NCBI RefSeq assembly: GCF_003967035.1
Contig: NZ_AP018560.1
Coordinates: forward strand, 1,945,001-2,009,000
Origin: Aerosticca soli
GTDB lineage: Bacteria > Pseudomonadota > Gammaproteobacteria > Xanthomonadales > Rhodanobacteraceae
Direction of reading: 5' to 3'
DNA length: 64,000 nt
Shown: one piece after another, positions 9,868 to 19,422 of the stretch
Position numbering within the stretch: position 1 is the first letter of the stretch
How the letters are laid out: the number at the start of each line of letters is the position of its first letter
Notes under the pieces: generated by a model
What the model saw: only the letters and a program-made list of their open reading frames with translations
Told to the model about the DNA's origin: nothing
Database searches by the model: none
Position numbers and translations under genes: made by a program

Positions 9868-10341
9868 TCAACCGCCGCTGCGCGCGGGCGCCGGCGTCTG
9901 GCGCGAGGGCGGCGGCACGCCGGGCGCGGTGCTGTCGCGATAGCGGTCGACGGCATCCTGGTCACGGGCACGGGCGCGCTGGCGCTGGGCTTCGTCGCTC
10001 TGTTCGAGGCGCTGCTGCTGGGCTGGATCGCCCAGCACGGGCTGGCGCATGGTCTGGCTGCTGGTCTGCCGGATCTGCTCTTCCAGCTGGTTCTTTTGCA
10101 GCTGGTCACGCACCTGCTGCTGGCGCGAGAGGCGGTCGTAATCCGGCAGCCGGCTGGGTGGCGGCACCACCAGCGGCCGGGATGGCGGTGCGACGGGCCG
10201 AGCCACCGGCCGCGCGGGCGGCACCGCACTGCGCGGCGGCGGCTGGATCTGGGTCTGGGCCAGCGCGCTGGCGCTGCCGAGCACCGACGCGATGATGGCG
10301 ATCCGGCTGGCCATGCGTGGAAGCATCCGTTGAATGGTCAT
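9868..10341 (-). CDS. Hypothetical secreted Pro/Gln/Arg-rich protein
   Basis: Predicted 157-residue exported protein of unknown function. From ATG 10341 the N-terminus has a basic start, a hydrophobic core (IAIIASVLGSASA) and an ALAQT cleavage-like site near residue 28. After that comes a Pro-rich low-complexity stretch (about 32-65), then a charged Gln/Arg-rich helical part (RLSRQQQVRDQLQKNQLEEQ) and another Pro-rich tail. No domain is recognised. It is divergent from the pyrophosphatase-like gene 49 bases away. There is no clear Shine-Dalgarno; in-frame ATGs at MLPR and MASR are alternatives. Confidence 0.55.
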   Translation of the reverse strand: MTIQRMLPRMASRIAIIASVLGSASALAQTQIQPPPRSAVPPARPVARPVAPPSRPLVVPPPSRLPDYDRLSRQQQVRDQLQKNQLEEQIRQTSSQTMRQPVLGDPAQQQRLEQSDEAQRQRARARDQDAVDRYRDSTAPGVPPPSRQTPAPARSGG

Positions 10342-10390
10342 CTGAATCGGCGATGATGGTGGCTGACTTCGCCATCTTAAGACCCCGCGC

Positions 10391-11686
10391 ATGAAGATCC
10401 CGTCTCGCCTGGGCGCGCTACTGCTCCTGCTCGCATGGCTCACCGGCTGCGCCGGCGCGCCGCCGGCCCCTGCCGAGGCGGCGGCGAAGTCCACAACCGG
10501 GCCGGCGTCGCCGGCGGTCCTGCTCTTGGTCTCGATCGACGGCTTTCGCGCCGACTACTTGGAACGCGGCCTCACCCCCACGCTCGCCGGCCTCGCTGCC
10601 GAGGGCGTGCGCGCGCAGTGGATGCAGCCCGCGTTCCCCTCGCTGACCTTTCCCAACCACTACACCCTGGTCACCGGGCTGGTGCCCGACCACCACGGCA
10701 TCGTCAACAACACCATGCTGGACCCGGTACTCGGCAGGTTCTCGCTCGGTGACCGTACCGCGGTGAGCGACGGCCGCTGGTGGGACGGCGGCACGCCGAT
10801 CTGGGAGACCGCCGACGACCATGGCCTGCGCACCGCGACCATGTTCTGGCCGGGCAGCGAGGCGGCCATCCACGGTCGTCATCCGGACGACTGGCGGCCT
10901 TACGATGGCAACGTCACGCCGGCCGAGCGCGTGGCACAGGTGCTTGCCTGGCTGGATCGTCCCCTCGCGCAGCGGCCTCGTTTCATCACCCTGTATTTCG
11001 ACGACGTCGATCATGCCGGCCATGCCTTCGGCCCCGACAGCCCCGAGCTGGATGCCGCGCTGCGCACGGTGGATGCGGCGATGGCGCGCCTGATCGCCGG
11101 CCTGCGCGAGCGCGGGCTCTACGAACGGCTCAACCTGATCGTGGTGGCCGACCACGGCATGGCCGCGGTGCCCGAAGGCCAGATGGTGATGGTCGACCGG
11201 CTGATCCGGCTGGACGAGGTGCAGACGGTAAGCCTGGGCGTGCTGGCCGGCTTCAATCCGAAGCCCGGCCGGGAGGCGTCCTTCGCCGCGATCGAACACA
11301 CGCTGGAGGCGCCGCAGCCGCACATGCACTGCTGGGACAAGACACGCATCCCCGCGCGACTGCAGTACGGCAGCCACCCGCGCGTGCCGCAGCTGGTCTG
11401 CCTGGCCGACGTCGGCTGGACCATCGGCACCGAGGGGTATCTGGCGAGCCGCCGCGCCCGGCATGGCACCCTGAGCCGCGGCGAGCATGGCTACGACAAT
11501 GCCGAACCGGCCATGCGCGCGCTCTTCATCGCCCACGGCCCGGCGTTCCGGCGGGGCGCGGTGGTGCCGCCCTTCCCCAACGTCGACGTCTACCCGTTGA
11601 TGACGCACCTGCTCGCCCTGCCGCCGGCGGCCAACGACGGCCGCTATGCGGACGTCGAGGCCATGCTGCAGCCGGCGGCGCGCTGA
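10391..11686 (+). CDS. Ectonucleotide pyrophosphatase/phosphodiesterase (NPP)-family lipoprotein
   Basis: Alkaline-phosphatase-superfamily phosphodiesterase, likely hydrolysing nucleotide or other phosphodiesters in the periplasm. The 431-residue product has a lipoprotein signal with lipobox LTGC (Cys20). Next come a first metal ligand in SIDGFRADY (Asp50) and the nucleophile region PSLTFPNHYTLVTG (Thr86). Later metal ligands appear in YFDDVDHAGHAFGPDS, VVADHGM and SRGEHGYDN. This is the bacterial NPP arrangement. Substrate preference cannot be read from sequence. It is divergent from the secreted hypothetical and converges with icmF 30 bases downstream. Confidence 0.88.
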   Translation: MKIPSRLGALLLLLAWLTGCAGAPPAPAEAAAKSTTGPASPAVLLLVSIDGFRADYLERGLTPTLAGLAAEGVRAQWMQPAFPSLTFPNHYTLVTGLVPDHHGIVNNTMLDPVLGRFSLGDRTAVSDGRWWDGGTPIWETADDHGLRTATMFWPGSEAAIHGRHPDDWRPYDGNVTPAERVAQVLAWLDRPLAQRPRFITLYFDDVDHAGHAFGPDSPELDAALRTVDAAMARLIAGLRERGLYERLNLIVVADHGMAAVPEGQMVMVDRLIRLDEVQTVSLGVLAGFNPKPGREASFAAIEHTLEAPQPHMHCWDKTRIPARLQYGSHPRVPQLVCLADVGWTIGTEGYLASRRARHGTLSRGEHGYDNAEPAMRALFIAHGPAFRRGAVVPPFPNVDVYPLMTHLLALPPAANDGRYADVEAMLQPAAR

Positions 11687-11716
11687 GGGCGGCGCGCCGC
11701 GCCGAGGATTGCCCGC

Positions 11717-14700
11717 CTACATGTTGCGACGGTATTCGCCGCCGACGTCGTAGAGCGCGTGGCTGATCTGGCCGAGCGAGTTGTACTTGACCGCCTCCAT
11801 CAACTGCTCGAACACGTTGCGCCGCTCGCGCGCGGCCTGCTGCAGGCGCTTCAGGCTGTCCGGCGCGAGCGGATTGCGCGACTGGCGGAACGCCTCGACG
11901 TTGGCGATCTGCTGCGCCTTCTCCGCCTCCGTGGAACGGATCAGCTCGATCTCGGTGGTCACCTCGCCGCCATGCTCGCGCGGCAGGAAGGTGTTCACGC
12001 CGACGATCGGCAGCGAACCGTCGTGCTTCTTCTGCTCGTAGTAGAGGCTTTCTTCCTGGATCTTGCCGCGCTGGTACATGGTGTCCATCGCACCGAGCAC
12101 GCCGCCGCGTTCGCTGATCGCCTCGAACTCGCGGTACACCGCCTCCTCGACGAGGTCGGTCAGGGTCTCGACGATGAAGCTGCCCTGCCACGGGTTCTCG
12201 TTGAAATTGAGCCCGAGCTCCTTGTTGATGATCATCTGGATCGCCACCGCGCGGCGCACGCTTTCCTCGGTGGGCGTGGTGATCGCCTCGTCGTAGGCGT
12301 TGGTGTGCAGCGAATTGCAGTTGTCGAACAAGGCGTACAGCGCCTGCAGCGTGGTGCGGATGTCGTTGAACTGGATCTCCTGCGCGTGCAGGGAACGCCC
12401 CGAGGTCTGGATGTGGTACTTGAGCATCTGGCTGCGCTCGTTGGCGCCGTAGCGCTCGCGCATCGCGCGGGCCCAGATGCGTCGCGCGACGCGGCCGATC
12501 ACGGTGTATTCCGGGTCCATGCCGTTGGAGAAGAAGAACGACAGGTTCGGCGCGAAGTCGTCGATCTTCATCCCTCGCGCAAGGTAGTACTCGACGATGG
12601 TGAAGCCGTTGCTCAAAGTGAAGGCGAGCTGGCTGATCGGGTTCGCGCCGGCCTCGGCGATGTGATAGCCGGAGATCGACACCGAATAGAAATTGCGCAC
12701 CTGGTGGTCGATGAAGTACTGCTGGATGTCGCCCATCATGCGCAGGGCGAATTCGGTGGAGAAGATGCAGGTGTTTTGCGCCTGGTCCTCTTTCAGGATG
12801 TCCGCCTGCACGGTGCCGCGCACCACTTTGAGCGTCTCGGCCTTGATCCTGGCGTACACCTCCGGCTCGACGAGCTCATCGCCGGTGACGCCGAGCAGCC
12901 CCAGGCCCAGGCCATCATTGCCGGGCGGCAGCTCGCCGGCATAACGCGGCTGCCCGCGCTCCTCGCGCAGGCGCGCGATGCGCCGCTCGGCGGCGGCCCA
13001 GCGCTCGGCATCGGCCTTCAGGTATTTCTCCACGGTCTGGTCGATGGCGGTGTTCATGAACATCGCCAGGATCATCGGCGCGGGACCGTTGATGGTCATC
13101 GACACCGAGGTGGTCGGCGCGGAAAGATCGAAGCCCGAGTAGAGCTTCTTCATGTCATCGAGCGTGGCAATGGAGACGCCGGAATTGCCGATCTTGCCGT
13201 AGATGTCCGGGCGCTCGGCCGGGTCCTCGCCGTACAGCGTGACCGAATCGAACGCGGTGGAGAGCCGCGCCGCGGGCTGGCCGTCACTCAGGTAATGGAA
13301 GCGCCGGTTGGTGCGTTCGGGCGTGCCCTCGCCGGCGAACATGCGGGTCGGATCCTCGCCGGTGCGCCGGTACGGATACACGCCGCCGGTGTAGGGATAG
13401 TGGCCGGGCAGATGCTCGCGCATCAGGAAACGCAGCAGCTCGCCCCAGTCGCGATAACGCGGCGGTGCGATCTTCGGGATCTTCTGGTGACTCAAGGATT
13501 CGCGGTAGTTCTGCACGCGCACGGGCTTGCCGCGCACGAGGTACTCGTTGACCTCGCGGGTGACCGCGTCGCGCTGCGCGGGCCAGTCGCGCAGCAGGCG
13601 GATCGCCTCGCCGGAGAGTGCCTTCACCGCCTCGTTGTAGCGCTGACGCAGCAGCGTCACCGCGCGCTCCGTCGTCCCGTCCGCCATCTGCAGCGCGGCA
13701 TGCTCGTACATCTCGAGCGGTTTCGGCAGCAGCGGATCGCCCAGCTCGCGCAGCGCCTCGTGATAATGCTGGGCACGGCTGGCCGCGTCGGCCATCTGCT
13801 CGATGCCGGCATTGATCGCGCGGCCCTGCTCGGCGATCTCGGCGAGATAGCGGATGCGCTGCCCAGGAATCAGCACCGTCGCCCGCGGTTCCTTGATCGA
13901 CACGTCGACCTGGGGCTGGAAATCGCAGCGCGTCGTGCCCGATGACCAGTCGGCCTCGCCGAGCTTCTGCCGCAGCAGCCGGCACAGGTTGACGAACATC
14001 CAGGTGGTGCCCGGGTCGTTGAACTGGCTGGCGATGGTCGGATAGACCGGGACGTCCTCGTCCTTCATGGCGAAGGCGTGATGGTTGCGCTTCCACTGCT
14101 TGCGCACGTCGCGCAGCGCATCCTCGGCGCCGCGGCGGTCGAACTTGTTGAGCACGACGAGCTCGGCGAAGTCGAGCATGTCGATCTTCTCCAGCTGCGA
14201 GGCGGCGCCGTAGTCGGAGGTCATCACGTAGACCGGGAAGTCGACCAGGTCGACGATCTCCGAATCGCTCTGGCCGATGCCGGCGGTCTCGACGATGACC
14301 AGGTCGTAATCCTGCGCCTTGAGGAAGCCGATGCAGTCGTGCAGCATCTCGCTGGTCGCCGCATGCTGGCGGCGGGTGGCCATCGAGCGCATGTAGACAC
14401 GCGGACTGCGCAGCGCATTCATGCGGATGCGGTCGCCAAGCAGCGCGCCGCCGGAACGGCGCCGGGTCGGATCGACCGCCAGCACGGCGATGCGCATTTC
14501 CGGAAAGGCGTGCAGAAAGCGCAGCAGCAGCTCGTCCACCACCGAGGACTTGCCGGCGCCGCCGGTGCCGGTGACGCCGATCACCGGCGTGCGGCGACCG
14601 GCCAGTGCCCAGGCCTTGCGCAACCGCGCGAGCTCGGCCTCGTCGAGGGCACCCTGCTCCAGCGTGGTGAGCATGCGCCCCACCGCGAGCTCGTCGCGCA

Positions 14701-15208
14701 CATCCACCTGTGCGGCAGGCATCGGCGCATGCGTCCGCTGGCGCCATTGCGCAGCCTCGCGGGTGCGCGTCATGAGATCGCCGATCATGGCCTCGAGCCC
14801 GAGCTTGAGGCCGTCATTGGGATGGTAGATGCGCTCGACGCCGTACGCCTCCAGCGCGCGGATCTCCTCCGGCGTGATGGTGCCGCCGCCGCCGCCGAAC
14901 ACGCGCACGTGGGCCGCGCCCTTGGCACGCAGCATGTCGACCATGTACTTGAAGTACTCGACGTGCCCGCCCTGGTAGGACGACAGCGCGATGGCGTCGG
15001 CATCCTCCTGCAGCGCCGCACGCACCACGTCCTCCACGGCGCGGTTGTGCCCCAGGTGGATCACTTCGCCGCCCTGCGCCTGGATGATCCGGCGCATGAT
15101 GTTGATCGCCGCGTCGTGGCCGTCGAACAGGCTGGCCGCAGTGACGAAGCGCAGCGGGGCCGGTTCGGGCTGGGGGCGGGCCGAGATCTGCTGGGCGGGC
15201 GTGCTCAT
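11717..15208 (-). CDS. icmF: Fused isobutyryl-CoA mutase IcmF (B12-binding, G-protein chaperone and mutase domains)
   Basis: Adenosylcobalamin-dependent carbon-skeleton mutase that interconverts isobutyryl-CoA and n-butyryl-CoA (some homologues use isovaleryl/pivalyl-CoA), with its own repair GTPase. Domains of the 1163-residue protein: B12-binding, residues about 20-145, with DGHDAA (His31, cobalt ligand) and an FGGGGG loop; a MeaB-like GTPase, about 200-410, with P-loop [12 protein letters not shown] (211-222), [14 protein letters not shown] and NKFD (354-357); then the large TIM-barrel mutase with [20 protein letters not shown] and the C-terminal [18 protein letters not shown]. The order B12-G-mutase is specific to IcmF and differs from methylmalonyl-CoA mutase. 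GGAG seven bases before ATG 15208 supports the start. It fits the leucine/valine-type acyl-CoA genes nearby. Confidence 0.93.
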   Translation of the reverse strand: MSTPAQQISARPQPEPAPLRFVTAASLFDGHDAAINIMRRIIQAQGGEVIHLGHNRAVEDVVRAALQEDADAIALSSYQGGHVEYFKYMVDMLRAKGAAHVRVFGGGGGTITPEEIRALEAYGVERIYHPNDGLKLGLEAMIGDLMTRTREAAQWRQRTHAPMPAAQVDVRDELAVGRMLTTLEQGALDEAELARLRKAWALAGRRTPVIGVTGTGGAGKSSVVDELLLRFLHAFPEMRIAVLAVDPTRRRSGGALLGDRIRMNALRSPRVYMRSMATRRQHAATSEMLHDCIGFLKAQDYDLVIVETAGIGQSDSEIVDLVDFPVYVMTSDYGAASQLEKIDMLDFAELVVLNKFDRRGAEDALRDVRKQWKRNHHAFAMKDEDVPVYPTIASQFNDPGTTWMFVNLCRLLRQKLGEADWSSGTTRCDFQPQVDVSIKEPRATVLIPGQRIRYLAEIAEQGRAINAGIEQMADAASRAQHYHEALRELGDPLLPKPLEMYEHAALQMADGTTERAVTLLRQRYNEAVKALSGEAIRLLRDWPAQRDAVTREVNEYLVRGKPVRVQNYRESLSHQKIPKIAPPRYRDWGELLRFLMREHLPGHYPYTGGVYPYRRTGEDPTRMFAGEGTPERTNRRFHYLSDGQPAARLSTAFDSVTLYGEDPAERPDIYGKIGNSGVSIATLDDMKKLYSGFDLSAPTTSVSMTINGPAPMILAMFMNTAIDQTVEKYLKADAERWAAAERRIARLREERGQPRYAGELPPGNDGLGLGLLGVTGDELVEPEVYARIKAETLKVVRGTVQADILKEDQAQNTCIFSTEFALRMMGDIQQYFIDHQVRNFYSVSISGYHIAEAGANPISQLAFTLSNGFTIVEYYLARGMKIDDFAPNLSFFFSNGMDPEYTVIGRVARRIWARAMRERYGANERSQMLKYHIQTSGRSLHAQEIQFNDIRTTLQALYALFDNCNSLHTNAYDEAITTPTEESVRRAVAIQMIINKELGLNFNENPWQGSFIVETLTDLVEEAVYREFEAISERGGVLGAMDTMYQRGKIQEESLYYEQKKHDGSLPIVGVNTFLPREHGGEVTTEIELIRSTEAEKAQQIANVEAFRQSRNPLAPDSLKRLQQAARERRNVFEQLMEAVKYNSLGQISHALYDVGGEYRRNM

Positions 15209-15244
15209 GGGGAGACTCCGTGCGGCGGCGCTTGAAGACGTTCC

Positions 15245-15250
15245 ATTCTA
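15245..15250 (-). promoter_or_regulatory. Possible -10 element for icmF
   Basis: TAGAAT on the minus strand matches the -10 consensus in five of six positions and would place the start site about 30 bases before the icmF ATG. No convincing -35 is seen at 16-18 bases. It is a weak candidate. Confidence 0.3.
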
Positions 15251-15489
15251 GAGGTTCGTGTCGCCGGAGGAACGGCAAGGGCGCCAGGCGCCTCTGCGGC
15301 TCATCGAAATCCGCCCCCGATTGCCGGGAAAGCGCAGCAACCGGCGCGTGACGACTGCGCGGCCCTGCGACAGGGGCGACGCTGCGCACTGTCGCCCGGC
15401 GCCGTGCATGCGCCCCGGCAACGACGATGCGGTCGCCCAAGGCCGAGGCTATGCTTGGCAGCCAAGTCCATTGAGGGGATGGTCATCCG

Positions 15490-16287
15490 ATGAAACGTCG
15501 CCTGTTCGCCGCAACTTTCCTCGCCTTCGTCCTCGCCGGCTGCGCCACCTCGCCGACCGGACGCTCGCAGTTGATCATGGTGTCGGACAGCCAGATGAAC
15601 CAGATGGGCCTGGCCGCGTTCGACAGCCTGCGCAAGCAGGGCAAGTTCGTCGACGCCCCGCGCGAGCGCGCCTATGCCACCTGCGTGGCCAATGCGCTGG
15701 TCGCGGTACTGCCGCCGCCGTGGAACAGCCAGGACTGGGAGGTGCAGATCGTCGGCGACAACGATGCCAATGCCTTCGCCCTGCCCGGCGGGCGCATCGG
15801 CGTCAATCTGGGCATGTTCAAGGTGGCCACCGACCAGGACCAGCTCGCCGTGGTGTTGGGCCACGAGCTTGCCCACGTGGTGGCGCGTCATGGTGCCGAG
15901 CGGGTCTCGGACACCTATGCCGCACAGGCGGCCGTGCTGGCCGGCACGCTGTACGCCGGCTCGCGCGGCACCGACACCGGCTATGCCGCCGCCGCCCTCG
16001 GCCTGGGCGCGGAAGTGGGCATTTTGCTGCCGTTCTCGCGCGTGCAGGAGAGCGAGGCCGACACCCTCGGCCTGCGCTACATGGCCGAGGCGGGCTTCGA
16101 CCCGCGCGCGGCAGCCACCCTGTGGCACAAGATGGCCACGCAGGGCGGCAGCAAGCTGCCGGCCTTCCTTTCCACGCATCCCTCGCCGGCCGACCGCGAG
16201 CAGCGGCTCGCCGCCGAGGCGCAGCAATTGCTGCCGGTCTATGAGCAGGCCCGTGCCAGCGGACGCGCCCCCCATTGCCGCCTGTGA
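15490..16287 (+). CDS. M48-family zinc metallopeptidase lipoprotein (LoiP/YggG-like)
   Basis: Periplasmic, probably outer-membrane-anchored zinc protease of the Ste24/LoiP/BepA class, expected to act in envelope protein quality control. The 265-residue product has a lipobox LAGC (Cys18), the HExxH site HELAH (125-129) and the downstream ESEAD third-ligand motif. It also has GRIGVNLGMF and STHPSPADREQRL, typical of this class. TPR repeats are absent, so it is closer to LoiP than BepA. GAGGGG lies upstream of ATG 15490. It is divergent from icmF across a 281-base gap. Confidence 0.9.
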   Translation: MKRRLFAATFLAFVLAGCATSPTGRSQLIMVSDSQMNQMGLAAFDSLRKQGKFVDAPRERAYATCVANALVAVLPPPWNSQDWEVQIVGDNDANAFALPGGRIGVNLGMFKVATDQDQLAVVLGHELAHVVARHGAERVSDTYAAQAAVLAGTLYAGSRGTDTGYAAAALGLGAEVGILLPFSRVQESEADTLGLRYMAEAGFDPRAAATLWHKMATQGGSKLPAFLSTHPSPADREQRLAAEAQQLLPVYEQARASGRAPHCRL

Positions 16288-16400
16288 GGCGGCGCTGGAC
16301 GACGCCTGAACGGGGCATTGGGACGCGGGTCAACAGTACCCGCGGCATCGCGTTCATCCACCACGAACGGCCGATCCCTCGGCGCACCGGAGACCTTGCG

Positions 16401-16721
16401 ATGCCTTCCCTGTCACGACGCCTCGCCCCTGCCGCCCTGCTTCTTGCACTTGCCGGCGCGGCCGGCCATGCGCCCGCGCTGCACGCCGACACCGTCGTCC
16501 TCGACGTGCGCGTCGCCCCGCCGCCACCGCGCTACGCACCACCGCCTCCACCCAGACGCGGCTACGTCTGGGTCCCGGGCTACTGGCGCTGGGAAGGGCA
16601 TCGTCACGTCTGGGTGGAGGGCTATTGGGTGCGTGAGCGGCCCGGTTGGCACTATGTCCCGGATCATTGGGTGCGACGCGGCCCCTACTGGCATTTCGTG
16701 CCTGGCCATTGGGTGCGTTGA
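16401..16721 (+). CDS. Small exported YXWGXW/WXXGXW-repeat protein
   Basis: A 106-residue exported protein with a signal peptide (hydrophobic core about residues 8-22, AHADT-type cleavage region as ALHADT), a Pro-rich linker and four aromatic repeats. The repeats read YVWVPGYWRW, HVWVEGYWVR, WHYVPDHWVR and WHFVPGHWVR. Such YXWGXW-type repeats occur in small envelope proteins of proteobacteria, and their function is not established. It starts at ATG 16401, about 114 bases after the peptidase gene; co-transcription is possible. Confidence 0.75.
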   Translation: MPSLSRRLAPAALLLALAGAAGHAPALHADTVVLDVRVAPPPPRYAPPPPPRRGYVWVPGYWRWEGHRHVWVEGYWVRERPGWHYVPDHWVRRGPYWHFVPGHWVR

Positions 16722-16799
16722 GGCCCGGCCACGGCCGCTTGCTGCGCCGCGAAAGCCCGCGCGGCGACGAAAGGCTAAACTAGGCGGCTCAAAACCTGC

Positions 16800-16818
16800 G
16801 CCCCGGCCCTGCCGGGGC
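16800..16818. promoter_or_regulatory. GC stem-loop in the leader of the leucine dehydrogenase gene
   Basis: GCCCCGGC-CCT-GCCGGGGC is a perfect 8-bp stem with a 3-base loop. A second small dyad, TCCAG...CTGGA, lies about 20 bases further on. There is no T-tract, so a terminator is unlikely. It could be a leader structure or an operator; nothing in the sequence decides. Confidence 0.45.
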
Positions 16819-16926
16819 GTGCGCGTTTCCAGCTTTTCAACTGGAGGGAACTGCCGCGCTGGACCGGCATTTCCCGACGTACCCGGCCCGTCCCCGCGGT
16901 GCCGCCAACCCGGAGCCATCGATTCC

Positions 16927-18030
16927 ATGCTTTTCGAAACCATTGCCAAGACCGGCCACGAGCAAGTCGTCTTCTGCCAGAACCGCGACGCCGGTCTCAA
17001 GGCGATCATCGCGATCCACAACACCGTCCTCGGCCCCGCCCTCGGCGGCCTGCGCATGTGGCCCTACAAGAGCGAGCAGGACGCGCTCAATGACGTGCTG
17101 CGCCTGTCGCGCGGCATGACTTACAAAAACGCGGTGGCGGGCCTCAACCTGGGTGGCGGCAAGGCGGTGATCATCGGTGATCCGTCCAAGGACAAGTCCG
17201 AAGCGCTGTTCCGCGCCTTCGGCCGCTTCGTCGATTCGCTCCACGGCCGCTACATCACCGCGGAGGACGTGGGCATCGACGTCAACGACATGGAATACGT
17301 GTTCCGCGAGACCGAGTTCGTGACCGGCGTGCATCAGGTGCACGGCGGCTCGGGCGATCCCTCGCCGTTCACCGCCTATGGCACGCTGCAGGGTCTGATG
17401 GCCGCGCTGCGTTTCCAGTTCGGCAATGAAGAGGTGGGCAAGTACCGCTACGCCGTACAGGGTGCCGGCCACGTCGGCAGCGAGTTCATCAAGCTCTTGC
17501 GCGAACAGGGCGCCAAGGTCTACGTGACCGACATCAACCAGGAGGCGGTACGCCGCTGCGTGGACGAGCTCGGCTGCGAGGCGGTGGGCCTGGATGAAAT
17601 CTACGACGTCGACATGGACGTGTTCTCGCCGTGCGCCCTCGGCGGCACCCTGAACGAGCAGACCATCGACCGGATCAAGGCCAAGGTCATCTGCGGCGCG
17701 GCCAACAACCAGCTCGCCAGCGACGCGATCGGCGACGAGCTGCAGCGCCGCGGCGTGCTCTACGCGCCCGACTATGCCGTCAACGCCGGCGGCGTGATGA
17801 ATGTCTCGCTGGAAATCGACGGCTACAACCGCGAGCGCGCCATGCGCATGATGCGCACGATCTACTACAACCTGTCGCGCATCTTCGAGATCAGCAAGAT
17901 CCAGGGCATTCCCACCTACAAAGCCGCCGATCGCCTGGCCGAGGAGCGCATCGAGACCATCGGCAAGATCAAGCTGCCGACGATGGGCAACGGCAAGCCG
18001 CGTTTTGCCGGCCGCCTGCGCGGTCAATGA
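16927..18030 (+). CDS. ldh: Leucine dehydrogenase (Glu/Leu/Phe/Val dehydrogenase family)
   Basis: NAD-dependent oxidative deamination of leucine (and valine/isoleucine) to the 2-oxo acid; the first step of branched-chain catabolism and useful for making branched fatty-acid precursors. The product is 367 residues, typical for LeuDH and shorter than glutamate dehydrogenase. It has GPALGGLRMW, the catalytic lysines in SRGMTYKNAV (Lys67) and LNLGGGKAVI (Lys79), and the Rossmann loop VQGAGHVGSEF with acidic DI after it (NAD preference). SPCALGGTLN and GAANNQLA are also present. ATG 16927 is chosen from family alignment (MLFETIAKTGHEQVVFC). Isovaleryl-CoA dehydrogenase follows. Confidence 0.92.
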   Translation: MLFETIAKTGHEQVVFCQNRDAGLKAIIAIHNTVLGPALGGLRMWPYKSEQDALNDVLRLSRGMTYKNAVAGLNLGGGKAVIIGDPSKDKSEALFRAFGRFVDSLHGRYITAEDVGIDVNDMEYVFRETEFVTGVHQVHGGSGDPSPFTAYGTLQGLMAALRFQFGNEEVGKYRYAVQGAGHVGSEFIKLLREQGAKVYVTDINQEAVRRCVDELGCEAVGLDEIYDVDMDVFSPCALGGTLNEQTIDRIKAKVICGAANNQLASDAIGDELQRRGVLYAPDYAVNAGGVMNVSLEIDGYNRERAMRMMRTIYYNLSRIFEISKIQGIPTYKAADRLAEERIETIGKIKLPTMGNGKPRFAGRLRGQ

Positions 18031-18113
18031 GCGACGGGGCCAGGCGCCGGCCTCGCGCCGCGCGCCTGACCTCCCGCCAAACCACGGCCTGCGCCTGGGT
18101 TACCATCGACCCG

Positions 18114-18134
18114 ATGGCCTCAGGCCGTTTTTTT
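18114..18134 (+). terminator. Weak intrinsic-terminator-like hairpin just before the isovaleryl-CoA dehydrogenase start
   Basis: GGCC-TCA-GGCC, extended by an A-T and a T-G pair, is followed by G and seven T residues (18128-18134). The T-tract directly abuts the GGAG Shine-Dalgarno (18135-18138) of the next gene. It could end leucine dehydrogenase transcripts or act as an attenuator. The stem is short, hence moderate confidence. Confidence 0.5.
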
Positions 18135-18144
18135 GGAGTTCGCG

Positions 18145-19302
18145 ATGCGTCCCTTTCCGCTCGGTGAAGACATCGACCTCCTGCGCGAAAGCGTGCGCGC
18201 CTTCGCCGACAAGGAAATCGCTCCGCGTGCCGACCGCATCGACCGCGAGAACGCCTTTCCCGCCGACCTCTGGCGCAAGTTCGGCGAGCTCGGCCTGCTC
18301 GGCATCACCGTCGCCGAGGCGTACGGCGGCAGCGGCATGGGCTATCTCGCGCACATGGTGGCGATGGAGGAAATCTCGCGCGCATCGGGTTCGGTCGGGC
18401 TTTCCTACGGCGCGCACTCCAACCTGTGCGTCAACAACATCTTCCACAACGGCAACGAGGCGCAGCGGCGCAAGTACCTGCCGAAGTTGTGCTCGGGCGA
18501 GTACGTCGGCGCGCTGGCGATGAGCGAGCCGGGGGCCGGTTCCGACGTGGTCGGTTCGATGGCCTGCCGCGCTGAAAAGAAGGGCGACCGCTGGGTCGCC
18601 AACGGCAGCAAGATGTGGATCACCAACGGCCCGGACGCCGACGTGCTGCTGGTCTACATGCGCACCGCGCCGCGCGCGGCCGGCAGCCGCTGCATGACCG
18701 CCTTCATCATCGAGAAGGGCATGCCCGGCTTCTCCACCGCGCAGAAGCTCGACAAGCTCGGCATGCGCGGCTCCAACACCTGCGAGCTGGTGTTCGAGAA
18801 CTGCGAGATTCCCGAGGAGAACATCGTCGGCGAGGTGAACGAGGGCGTGCGCGTGCTGATGAGCGGCCTCGATACCGAGCGCCTGGTGCTCTCCGGCGGC
18901 CCGCTCGGCATCATGCAGGCGGCCATGGACCTGGTGTTGCCCTACGTGCGCGAGCGCAAGCAGTTCAACGCGCCGATCGGCACCTTCGAACTGATGCAGG
19001 CCAAGATCGCCGACATGTACACCGCGCTGCAATCCTCGCGCGGCTTCGCCTATCTGGTGGCGCAGCAGTTCGACGCCGGCATCCGGTCGCGCGTGGACCC
19101 GGCCGCCTGCCTGCTCAATGCCTCGACCAACGCGGTACGGGTGGCGCTGGAGGCGATCCAGTCCCTGGGCGGCAACGGCTACATCAACGATTACCCGGCC
19201 GGCCGCCTGCTGCGCGACGCCAAGCTGTACGAGATCGGCGCCGGCACTAATGAGATCCGGCGCATGCTGATCGGCCGCGAGCTGTTCCACGGCAAGGCCT
19301 GA
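18145..19302 (+). CDS. ivd: Isovaleryl-CoA dehydrogenase
   Basis: FAD-dependent oxidation of isovaleryl-CoA to 3-methylcrotonyl-CoA in leucine breakdown, passing electrons to ETF. The 385-residue protein has the acyl-CoA dehydrogenase signatures [13 protein letters not shown] and [16 protein letters not shown]. The catalytic base lies in [16 protein letters not shown] (Glu245), as in isovaleryl-CoA dehydrogenases. The loop where other ACADs keep the base reads [12 protein letters not shown] with Gly. That placement separates IVD from short/medium-chain enzymes. ATG 18145 has GGAG six bases upstream; a TTG start at 18133 is less likely. Context (LeuDH, thiolase, MCC-beta) agrees. Confidence 0.94.
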   Translation: MRPFPLGEDIDLLRESVRAFADKEIAPRADRIDRENAFPADLWRKFGELGLLGITVAEAYGGSGMGYLAHMVAMEEISRASGSVGLSYGAHSNLCVNNIFHNGNEAQRRKYLPKLCSGEYVGALAMSEPGAGSDVVGSMACRAEKKGDRWVANGSKMWITNGPDADVLLVYMRTAPRAAGSRCMTAFIIEKGMPGFSTAQKLDKLGMRGSNTCELVFENCEIPEENIVGEVNEGVRVLMSGLDTERLVLSGGPLGIMQAAMDLVLPYVRERKQFNAPIGTFELMQAKIADMYTALQSSRGFAYLVAQQFDAGIRSRVDPAACLLNASTNAVRVALEAIQSLGGNGYINDYPAGRLLRDAKLYEIGAGTNEIRRMLIGRELFHGKA

Positions 19303-19334
19303 CGGCCAAGGTTTTTCCGCCTTCCACCCGGTGT

Positions 19335-19364
19335 TTGCGGGCGGCTTTCCGGCACTGCGATAAT
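19335..19364 (+). promoter_or_regulatory. Candidate sigma70 promoter for the thiolase gene
   Basis: TTGCGG and GATAAT separated by 18 bases, with TGC before the -10 (TGCGATAAT, an extended -10). The start site would fall near 19371, ten bases before the hairpin at 19381. Prediction only. Confidence 0.45.
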
Positions 19365-19380
19365 CGGGCCGTTCCCTGCC

Positions 19381-19399
19381 GGGACCTTTGCAAGGTCCC
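19381..19399 (+). promoter_or_regulatory. Inverted repeat in the thiolase leader
   Basis: GGGACCTT-TGC-AAGGTCCC is a perfect 8-bp dyad located 24 bases before the thiolase ATG and just after the predicted start site. It could be an operator or a leader hairpin. No poly-T follows, so it is not a terminator. Confidence 0.5.
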
Positions 19400-19422
19400 G
19401 CGCCCCATCCCGGAGGTTTCCC

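Noticed and set aside
9125-9871. Long open frames through the tandem repeat on both strands
   Set aside because: They owe their length to the repeat and high GC, overlap the MFS gene, and encode low-complexity Arg-rich products.
11759-13945. Long plus-strand frame of 728 codons opposite icmF
   Set aside because: Antisense shadow of the fully recognisable mutase gene.
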